From Ailanthus altissimus (Eukaryota > Streptophyta > Magnoliopsida > Sapindales > Simaroubaceae), in the NCBI GenBank assembly GCA_946807835.1, contig OX327702.1, positions 4,960,001-5,024,000 on the forward strand: DNA of 64,000 bases, given 5' to 3'. The notes beneath the pieces are model-generated. The model was not told where the DNA came from, ran no database searches, and saw only the letters and a list, made by a program, of their open reading frames with translations. The translations under genes were made by a program, and so were the position numbers. Shown in pieces: positions 24,708 to 32,930 of this stretch (its first letter is position 1; the number at the start of each line of letters is the position of its first letter).

Positions 24708-25256
24708 ATGGATCGCATTCTTGCCAACCTTAAAAAATGTTTTCCTTCATTTCCTCAAAATGCTCTACTTAAGATTTACAAAGCACGGTGTGAAAGACTA
24801 AGGCTATTGATGTTGGGTAATATCCCTGTGGACCTTCGTTGGTTAATTGAAGCCAAGGTTCGGTTGTCTGGTGAGTTTGAAAATGATTTTGTTTCTCATA
24901 TGCCTGGTCTTGGAAGAAGCTCTTATGCCAAAAGGCGACGAGCAAAAAGGTTACAAGTCTGTCATAAATGTGCTCGATGGAATTGTAATCGGAGTTGTCG
25001 TTCTTTAGGATTCGTATCTAGAAATCGAGAAGACAAAATTCAGTTCATTAAGGATGGACTGAGTAAGGAGTCTTTGGATGATATCCTATTGACTCTTGAG
25101 ACGCATCCCTGTGGGCTCGTGCAACGTGAACTTCTCGATTTATGGAACAAATTCAAAAATGAACATCAACGGTATAGTCTCGGGAATCTGACTCTAAAAG
25201 ACCCTGTTTGCCAATTTATAAGAAAATTGGATGGGAAGCCTATCCCCGACCCATAG
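24708..25256 (+). CDS. Accessory ORF: Arg-rich/zinc-knuckle protein resembling small RNA-binding proteins of betaflexiviruses
   Basis: 182 residues from ATG 24708, 248 bp after pol. Residues 70-84 contain a GRSSYAKRRRAKR block, immediately followed by a C-x2-C-x4-C-x3-C finger (C85, C88, C93, C97) and then a DKIQFIKDGL segment (about 109-118). This layout, a GRS-YA-RRRA basic block abutting a compact cysteine finger, is what I know from the 3'-proximal small nucleic-acid-binding proteins of vitiviruses and carlaviruses. Several of those are reported to bind RNA and suppress silencing. The N-terminal ~65 and C-terminal ~65 residues match nothing I recognise. No membrane segment is seen, so it is not the env-like protein of classic Athila. 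Similarity is by motif only; function is inferred. Confidence 0.6.
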   Translation: MDRILANLKKCFPSFPQNALLKIYKARCERLRLLMLGNIPVDLRWLIEAKVRLSGEFENDFVSHMPGLGRSSYAKRRRAKRLQVCHKCARWNCNRSCRSLGFVSRNREDKIQFIKDGLSKESLDDILLTLETHPCGLVQRELLDLWNKFKNEHQRYSLGNLTLKDPVCQFIRKLDGKPIPDP

Positions 25257-25571
25257 AGGGCGTTTAAGCCGTTACTGGACGTAAAACCAGAGGAAGATGT
25301 GAGCCACAATCACAACTACTTGTAAATACATGTGTTTTAATTTCAAACTTTATTTTATGAATAGTAGGGCTACTCATGTAGATGTCTTAAATTCAAATCT
25401 TTTTGTTCAATAATGCATGCGGGTCATTATGTTTAAATTTTTGTGTTTTATTTTTAACTCTCTTTTGACAAACTGTCGGGTTACCATAATCATTGTTGTC
25501 ATTTGGCACTCTATAAATACAGCACCTCAGTTTCTTCATTTTCATATATTGAGATAAAGGTGAGAGTAGAT
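25257..25571 (+). promoter_or_regulatory. Spacer between accessory ORFs with TATA box upstream of the LOG-type gene
   Basis: A TATAAATA box (25512-25519) lies 53 bp before the LOG ATG (25572). A short pyrimidine-rich leader (CAGTTTCTTCATTTTCATAT) follows it. The context CTCTATAAATAC is a good plant core-promoter match and may drive a separate transcript. The ~315-bp spacer has no other frame of note. Confidence 0.5.
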
Positions 25572-26219
25572 ATGAAGGAAACCCAAGTTCGACAATTTCG
25601 AAATATATGTGTATTTTGTGGATCTAGTCCTGGGGAGAGTAAAGTGTTCGTAGAAGCAGCAAACAATCTAGGAAAAACATTAGCTGCAAGAAAAATTCAT
25701 TTGATTTATGGAGGAGGTAGCCTTGGGCTAATGGGGTGTGTGTCAACAGCTGCACATTTAGGAGGAAGTCAAGTTTTAGGTATTATTCCTACAGCTTTGG
25801 CCGTGGGAAACCTGACCGGGAAAACAATAAGGGAAGAATTACAAGTCTCATCCATGCATGAACGTATAGCCAGAATGCTTTGCAATGCAGACGCTTTTAT
25901 TGCTTTACCAGGTGGTTTTGGTACCTTGGAAGAAATTTTTCAAATTGTCTCTTGGGCCCAACTGAATATCCACCGAAAACCCATAGGTTTGTTGAATGTT
26001 AATAACTATTTTGATTGCTTACTTTGTTTTCTTGATCAAGCTGTGGAACAGAATTTTATTTCACATTCGGCGCGACAGATCCTGGTTTCTGCTACTGAGG
26101 CGGATGAATTGATTAACAAATTACAGGCAGTTACCTACGAACCTGACCCAGCAATAACTCGGATCGATTGGTCAGTGGGCCTTAACAAGCGAAAATTGGA
26201 TCTGACACTCCGTTTGTAA
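25572..26219 (+). CDS. LOG: LOG-type cytokinin riboside 5'-monophosphate phosphoribohydrolase, carried by the retrotransposon
   Basis: 215 residues from the first ATG (25572). A longer open frame to 25503 has no ATG. LOG enzymes release active cytokinin bases from cytokinin nucleotides in the cytosol. Family hallmarks are present: NICVFCGSSPG at 11-21, the phosphate-binding GGGSLGLMG at 47-55, the MHER segment with Arg98, and PGGFGTLEE at 113-121, ending on the catalytic-site glutamate. WAQLNIHRKPIGLLNV follows, as in plant LOGs. Length matches plant LOG proteins, but overall identity looks only about one half by eye. Plant LOG genes have several introns and this copy has none, which suggests capture from mRNA. 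It lies between the zinc-knuckle ORF and the 3' noncoding tract of a young gypsy element, with its own TATA box. No residue loss that would obviously kill activity is seen. Confidence 0.9.
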   Translation: MKETQVRQFRNICVFCGSSPGESKVFVEAANNLGKTLAARKIHLIYGGGSLGLMGCVSTAAHLGGSQVLGIIPTALAVGNLTGKTIREELQVSSMHERIARMLCNADAFIALPGGFGTLEEIFQIVSWAQLNIHRKPIGLLNVNNYFDCLLCFLDQAVEQNFISHSARQILVSATEADELINKLQAVTYEPDPAITRIDWSVGLNKRKLDLTLRL

Positions 26220-27567
26220 ATTTTTCTTTTTATTTATTTATTTATCAGTACCATCATTTTAGTTTATATTTGCTTAAGTGTCTCTCAGGTTTGTTTCTTT
26301 CAAATAACTGGCGTTTCAGGTAATGTCTCCTATACTTTATCTCTTTCTATTTAAACATTGAGGACAATGTTTCATCTGGTTTGGGGGGAGGATAGTAGAC
26401 ATACATTGCATTTTGCAAAAAAAAAAAAAAAAATTGTGGTCCGACATTTGATTAAAACGGCAGAGTAAAGAGTTCATTCTTGAACTCTTGAGACGCATTC
26501 TAGGTCAAATTAGAATGGCAGAGTAAGGAGTTTTAGTACTAACTTTTGAAATGCATTTTAACTAACTTTTTGTTATTTTGTTTTATATTTCATGCATTGT
26601 CGTTTACTGCTTGTAGTCTTGGTAATTCTTGTATAAAGGAATTTGCTTTTCTGCCTAAGTATGATTTCAGAATTGATTAGGTTGAGTCACTATTTCTATC
26701 TAGGTTACTAAAGAATGACTTCCAAAATATTTTTGAGCACAATGCTAAGCCTTGTGGTAAGATGGATGATTCAATTTATATAGCCAAGAGAATTCCCATG
26801 TTTAAGTATATATTTTTCTAATCTCACATATCTTTTGTGAGTAAGTGGAAAGGTTGAGAAAACAGCTTATGAACTTTCATTGATCCTTTGAATTGGTTAA
26901 TTTTTGTTTAGAATGATATTATTTGAATTAAGGGATAAGTTGGTTACATTTGTGCATAATATAATTTGGTGAGAAACCTTTGTAATGCTTCCTTGTATTC
27001 TTCAAAAAAAAAAAACACAAAAGTACCAAAAACAAGAAAAAAAAAAAGAAGCAATTCAGTTTAATAAAGTCTTCATTCAATTTTAGAAGACAAATACCTT
27101 GTAAAACAGTTTTCTCACCAAGTTATAATTGTATTGTTCTCACCAGCCAATTAAAGTTCTAAAGTTGACGTATGATATGAATAATTGATTTTTAAACAAA
27201 TAATTTTCCTATCTTCGGATCAATGTTAGTTTATATGTCTGTCCTTAAAATTGATTTTTTCTTGAGTGCTTAACTGTTTTCCAACTCCATAAGAGAAGTC
27301 CTAACCTTTTAAACAGTCATACACCTGTGAGGATATGGAGTTGAGGCTTTTACTTGGAGAAATTCTCAAGGCTATATCTATTGTGGTTTGTGGTTAGATG
27401 GTTATGGCTTAGTTCACACACACACAAATTATGGAAGTTGTAATTGAAAAAACCATGATAGCAACAGTGATCTCGAACTGACGTTTTGATTGAAATGCTT
27501 AAGTAGTTTTGCATATTCTATTTACGCTTGAATTGCTAGAGACTAGTAATAAGCTGGTTGGGGGCTG
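26220..27567 (+). other. 3' noncoding tract of the Athila-like element, with hairpin and purine tracts
   Basis: An ACATTG-AGGA-CAATGT hairpin (26355-26370) is followed by a G-rich tract TTTGGGGGGAGGAT (26380-26393) and a poly(A) run (from 26416). A GGCAGAGTAA(A/G)GAGTT word repeats near 26460 and 26515. The putative polypurine tract next to the 3' LTR is GGTTGGGGGCTG (27556-27567). No coding frame is seen. Confidence 0.65.
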
Positions 27568-29123
27568 TGATGAACACATGAAAATGCATGTTGTTAAAAG
27601 ATTCAATCACCATTTAATGTCACCAATTTTAGTATTTTCTGTATTTTTAGCTTGAAATAAAGTGTTCTCCTTAAATTGTGATTAATGAATGTTATTTGGA
27701 CAGGTTTAGGTAAATTGGACATAACTCTCAATGTAGAAATCGAAATGAAGAAATTCTTGAACCTGGTGCAACATGACTCAATCTTACACAAATTTGAAGA
27801 ATAGTGGAAAAGCCAAATCCAACATGTTATGGGCCAAAAATTGAGATACAACAGAATCGGACTACAACTCTTACCCAGCTTGACCCAACTCACGTATTTG
27901 GACTGTATCTCCCAAAATACGTACTCAATTGGTATAATTCTTGAAGCTGTGAATTTCTGACTTAACTATCAACAACTCGTATGTTTATGGTAAAGTCCAA
28001 ATCAGCCGTTATCATGGACCAAATCGCATTGCAAGTGGGTAAAATGGTTGTTGGCCGAATTCTGGTGTATCTTTGGAATTTTGCTCATATCTCATTGGAT
28101 ACTCATCCAATTTGCATGAAATCAGTGCCTATGGAAAGAAGAGTCAAAATTCTACAACTTTCATGTTGGCCGCAGAAGCTGAATTGATCATTTACATTAT
28201 CAAAAACATGCTGCAAGTGGATACACGAGTTATTAACTTAAAATTATTGAAGATTGATGTCATCCATGACATATGTCCATTCATTGCCTATATAAGGAGA
28301 CCCTTAGGACGTTTTTAAAAGAAAATTTTCTCTCTTCTTTTATTCTCATTAACATGTATTGTAATTTAGGCTAGAGTTCCTAGCAAGGCTAAGAGATGAA
28401 CTTTTATGTGTAGTAAATCTACTTCCATGCTTTGATTCGGTGTCAAGAGCTATAAATGTTGTAAGTTTGGTTTTGATTAAACTCTTATCTATTTTATTTT
28501 CTATAATCCAGAGGTTATAATTCTCATGTCTCATATATGTTCAGTCATGCTTTTCTTATGTGATTCATGTTGATTTATAATTGTTACTGGTTATATTGTT
28601 TTATATGTTAATCTTTTACTGCAGTATTGTCAATTTGATATATTGTCGATCTTGGATAACATGTAAGGGCAATAAATGTTTGATATTCAAGTTAATCTTT
28701 TACTGCAATATTGTCAAAATGATATATTGTCGATCTTAGATAACTTGTATAAATAACATGATGTGTGTTAATGCTTGCAAAGAGTTTAACTAAATCAAAT
28801 ACATGTGTTATCAAATGTGCTATATATTACATACCTTCCGATTGATTGTTTGGGATGTGAAACTTTCAATTGAGTTATAAATATCGAATCAAAGTATAGA
28901 GTAGATTTATAAAGCATAATTGTGATTCTCAAAGCCTTGCTTAAATCATCATAAGACATTTTTCTTAATTCATAGACAATTCTATCTCATCCGTTTAAAT
29001 CAATTAACCCTTTGCTACTGCTTTAATATTTTACTTCACTAACCTATTTTGCCAAGAGCTTCCTCGTGGGATCGACACCTCAATCTATACTGCGATAGCC
29101 GCGTTATATTTTGAGCGTAAACA
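27568..29123 (+). repeat. 3' LTR of the Athila-like element
   Basis: 1556 bp, the same length as the 5' LTR. The differences I counted are eight single-base changes, for example the C/T in GGAC(C/T)GTATC and the T/C in CCTAG(T/C)AAGG. The TATA box is at 28289-28295. It is followed by the target duplicate TCCCA. Confidence 0.95.
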
Positions 29124-29128
29124 TCCCA

Positions 29129-30200
29129 TTTTCTTCATTTTTGGTTTTTCCATCAACCATATACATTCAATTTACAATATGCACCATTTACACACAACAA
29201 CTCAATCAAAACACCACTCAATCCCTAACTTCCCTAAAGGGGCAGAATTTCACCATATGTTTCAACACATTCCTTTTCTCAATTTCTTATTCCAATTACA
29301 ACAAAATGAAGCCAATTTCATTCTAAAGCCCTAATTACAACCAATCAAAATCTCTACATCAAAATCACCCAAAACAAAACCCTATTTCTTACCTTGCCAA
29401 TTTCTTCAAATTGATGACCCCTTTAAGCTCCACACTAGAATTCAACTCAATTTAAAGCAATAATACACACAAGAACATCAATTGAAGCATTATTGAAAGC
29501 TCACTTATCAAACTCATAAAACAATGCTTTTTTTACCTCTTTTTCTTGAATTTCCACTAATAGAGACTTCAATTGAGCTTAGGGATTAGTATGTAACCTT
29601 ATTTTGGCTTGATTAAGCATGAAATATTATGAAAAAAAAACTTGAAGGTCACTGTAGCGGCACCACCCTTCAAGCTCGAATTTGCTCTCTTTTACTCTAA
29701 GTGTTAGCTTTTTGATCACTTGAAAATTCTACACACTTCCAACATATATATGGTGCCCCCTCAATTGACCATTTTGTCCTTCAACTTACTTAAAATTACT
29801 AATTTGCCACTAGTTGAAAACTAATTATGTAATTGGTTCATTTGTAACTATCTAGTTAGAATAGTCCAAAAAACTAACTAGAATTTTCAACTTGGCAATC
29901 CATGAAATTTCTTCTAATTGGTCCATTCTCTAATATATGGATTATGTTTCTCAACAAAGGCTTATTCCATACATCACCCTTAAATGAAAATTGATGTAGT
30001 AAATTAGAATTTCCTTTTCCAAGCCAATAGAGAAAAATTCCAACAATATTCTAGGGTCGTCCGGCGCTCCGATCGAGTGTGAAATTACCAAATTAGGTCT
30101 AATATCTCTCACGCGTACTATAAAAAAAATATTTCTAATAGGGTTAAAATCGAGTAACCTTACGGTGTCTTATTTGCTCTATACCGAAATTTAGGCGCCA
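29129..30200 (-). mobile_element. Right part of the long gypsy-type LTR
   Basis: Continuation of the unit at 15124-16812 after removal of the Athila-like element and one TCCCA copy. The right edge near 30200 is followed by a short uncertain stretch (30201-30215) and then copia coding sequence on the - strand. On the - strand this edge starts TGGCGCCTAAATTTCGG, consistent with an LTR start. The 71-residue + strand frame at 29111 is not a gene. Confidence 0.45.
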
Positions 30201-30209
30201 ATACTACTA

Positions 30210-31270
30210 ATAGGGATTGGATATTATGAATTTATTGCCCATGTTCATAATTATCTCCCTTTCAATGGGCCCCCTACTGCTTTTAAATTCTTATAAGAAA
30301 TTCGTAATATTAATGGTCATACAGTATTCAATCGCCAAGTATTAGAGGGAACATTAACAAGGTTGGACTCATATGTTATAAAGGCAAAAGAAATATCTTT
30401 CTTTTTCGACCATGCTTTTTGTTTATTACAGTCCACTTTCTTATACCCATACTTGGGTATAAAATAGGCATTTTCCCTTAAATCTTTCTAAACTTGATCT
30501 AGAAGTGGTGGTAACATTAGATTGTAGAGCATTCTTTTTTAATTTTGTCATCTTAAAGGACTTACCACTAACCCTTGAGAGATTCTTCTTTACACTTTCA
30601 CTGTCTTGAATAACCATCATGAAAATGTGAGATTGATTTTTCCTTAAAGTTTTTTCATCTTGAACTACATAGGCTGTCATTTCATCGAGATTCCATTCTT
30701 TCTTTTAGATATTATAATCACTTTTTAAATTGGCAAACTGAGGTAGAAGCGACTCAAGAATCCTATAAATTAGGAAGTCATTTGCTAATTGAACACCCAT
30801 ATCTCTCAACTTCTTGGTCATTCTCAAAATGTGTTCTCTGACCCTATAAATACCATCATATACAGTATGAGAGAATAACATCATATAGTTGGCCTTTCCA
30901 ATCTTGTTAATTTTTTTAAGCTTCTACCAATGACATTTATAAAATCCTTGGTATACTCGCAAGAAGAAGTGCTATTCCAAATGAATCTATTAATGGTGTA
31001 CTGCATCACATTAAGGCACACCCTATTAGAATAATCCAAAGCCTCACAGTATGCTTTTTAAGTAGTATTACTATCATATGTAAGCATAAGAGATTGATCT
31101 TTCCTTAATGTCAAGTCTTTGTCTATAAGTGACAGATAAACAATAACGAACTCACGTTAATCCTCATAATTAGTCCCAATTAAAGTCTTAACACAGGTGA
31201 GTTAGAGAGATGACAAAGCATCAATAGTTATGGAATCAATAACAATGTCAGTAGGCATGAAAAACAAAAA
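30210..31270 (-). pseudogene. Copia gag remnant with zinc-knuckle region and protease start
   Basis: On the - strand, conceptual translation gives gag-like sequence (RVCLNVMQYTINRFIWNSTS near 31015), a CCHC-region tail (KYGYKKVDCNKQKAWSKKKD near 30440), and then SNLVNVPSNTWRLNT, the lead-in to the protease. It runs to MNMGNKF at the right edge of the ~15-kb insertion, where the frame picks up at 15123. Stops and a frameshift are present. Confidence 0.75.
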
Positions 31271-32342
31271 TTATACAATTAATATGATTCCAATGCTTTT
31301 TAAAATGTCTCTCTCCATCAGCAACAATATATTGGAGCTTTTTAAGATAATGAAAAAACTCAAATCCTTAGATAAAGCAAACTAGTTGAATACAAAACTA
31401 ACAATGATCTGCCACCAATAGGGTAACAAGGTCACTTAATACTAAAAATCCAACTAATCTCTTTACTAACCAAAGGATCCTACCAAGTAATGATTTACCG
31501 ACAAGGTAATAACATCATTCGTATAAATCTCGGTAAAAGTCATAATCCACAATGCAAGAGCTAAGCATTTATCAAAGTGGATATAACATTACAAAAGACC
31601 CTAAAAATTTATCATGATTAGTCCCACGATAGGTGAGTACACAACTACTCTCAATTGTGACTTTTTTCAATTAATAATATTATATACATTTATCTCATAA
31701 TGCTTAGAATAGTGGATAATCAATGTTGGCAGGTCAAAATGCCAACAAAAACCCAAAAATTGAGCTAAACAACAATGTTGACGGGTCAAATTGCCAAAAA
31801 AATAGAAAATTTTGGGTGAGAATACTGTTTGAAGGTCAAAATACCAACAAAGCATAAATTTGGACCAAAATAGAAAATATCAAAACAATATAAGCTATTC
31901 TATAACAAAAAAATTTGGACCATAATATAAATATAAAAAATTTTAAGGGCCTTATTATAATTAATAAAAATATTTAGGTTAATTTATAATTACTAAAAAT
32001 TATAAGGTCAAAATTATAATTAATTATAAAATAAAGGAGTTTATGTGATATTTTCTAAGATTCTATCTTCAAAATGGATTCCAAAAATGAGTTTTGATCC
32101 ATATTTTGCACACACAAAAAAAACTATGTTTTTGGCCTTCAAATTTTTAAAAAAAAAATCAAATATAAGCTCTATATTAATAAATCATTACAAATACATA
32201 ATAGATCGGACTATGTATTTAATATAAACCTCATAACAAAAATCGACCAAAAATTTTATTTAATAAAAAATAGAGTTTTCAAGCTATCCAATAAAATATG
32301 GTAGTATTCTAGTTTATGGTTGTTGAATAAAAATGTAGATTC
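31271..32342 (-). other. Copia 5' leader/gag start, decayed
   Basis: AT-rich sequence between the gag remnant and the primer site. Two copies of a TTGGCAGGTCAAAATGCCAA-like inverted sequence occur near 31725 and 31785. No intact frame is seen. Confidence 0.4.
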
Positions 32343-32355
32343 GGCTCCGATACTA
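32343..32355 (-). promoter_or_regulatory. Primer binding site of the nested copia element
   Basis: The - strand reads TAGTATCGGAGCC, two changes from the canonical TGGTATCAGAGCC complementary to initiator tRNA-Met. It lies three bases from the inner edge of the 5' LTR. Confidence 0.75.
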
Positions 32356-32357
32356 AT

Positions 32358-32905
32358 TGATGGGATAAACCGTTCTCCATTTCAACAATAATAAATCTCA
32401 TATCTAACATTTCTATCCACAACACATGAGTTTTCTAGAGATTAAAATGCATACTTAAGCTTAAAGCCATTAAAGATTTCCTCTATCCTCTTTGTTTGAA
32501 GCTTGGGTGGCCTTGGAGAATTTGTATTTTCTGCAAATGAGAAAATTCTAGAGAGGAAGAGAAAAAATAGAAGATGACTACTCTCTATTATATTAATCAA
32601 AGGTGTGGTCTCAATGGGCTAGCTCCATAATATATAGGATAGGAGTAAGGATCTCCTCTAATAAAAGACAATAACACCCATCCCATTATGAGTATTAATA
32701 ATTTATCAAATGGTCACATTTGTGCAAAATATACTACTAGATATGAATGTATTAAAAGGGACTTATTAATAACATAATGATCACTAACCAAATAAGTTCA
32801 ACTAAAATGCTCCTAATAATTTGATATTAATCACGTAATAATCTAACTTTGTTTATCAATAAAAAAAATGATTACACTAATTAAAATAGAGAAAGTAGTT
32901 CAACA
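32358..32905 (-). repeat. 5' LTR of the nested copia element
   Basis: 548 bp, paired with 10997-11547. Sequence divergence between the two LTRs is high, much greater than for the inner gypsy element, so this insertion is far older. Confidence 0.85.
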
Positions 32906-32930
32906 TGAAACGGAAGTGAAATCACTATTT
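32906..32930 (+). pseudogene. Organellar 23S rRNA fragment, right stub
   Basis: TGAAACGGAAGTGAAAT continues the 23S sequence interrupted at 10996, with the first five bases being the copia target duplicate. The match fades after about 32922. Confidence 0.55.

Larger units (their letters stand above)
16813..29123 (+). mobile_element. Full-length Athila-like Ty3/gypsy retrotransposon with two accessory genes
   Basis: The 12,311-bp element has two 1556-bp LTRs (TGATGAAC...GCGTAAACA). They are flanked by a perfect 5-bp target duplication TCCCA (16808-16812 and 29124-29128). Inside, in order: a tRNA-Asp primer site, a long leader with five micro-ORF/hairpin repeats, gag, pol (protease-RT-RNase H-integrase), a zinc-knuckle ORF, a LOG-type enzyme ORF, and a ~1.3-kb 3' noncoding tract. 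By eye the LTRs differ at about eight positions (about 0.5%), so insertion is recent, on the order of a few hundred thousand years at commonly used plant rates. The primer site, domain order and leader/3' architecture suggest the Athila/Tat branch of gypsy elements. The Athila env-like region is replaced by the two accessory ORFs. Confidence 0.95.
10997..32905 (-). mobile_element. Degenerate Ty1/copia element carrying nested insertions
   Basis: The - strand element has paired LTRs at 10997-11547 and 32358-32905, a primer site beside the right LTR and a polypurine tract beside the left LTR. Gag remnants (30.2-31.3 kb) and pol remnants (12.05-15.12 kb) are both on the - strand. Its flanks are CGAAG (10992-10996) and TGAAA (32906-32910), a target-site duplication differing only by transitions. 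The flanks rejoin a 23S rRNA sequence. Inside, between protease and GAG-pre-integrase sequence, lies a ~15-kb insertion (15124 to ~30200). Stops and frameshifts disable every domain. Confidence 0.85.

Noticed and set aside
24708..25256. Env-like protein of classic Athila
   Set aside because: No signal peptide, transmembrane helix or leucine-rich heptads. The frame is short and carries a basic zinc-knuckle instead.
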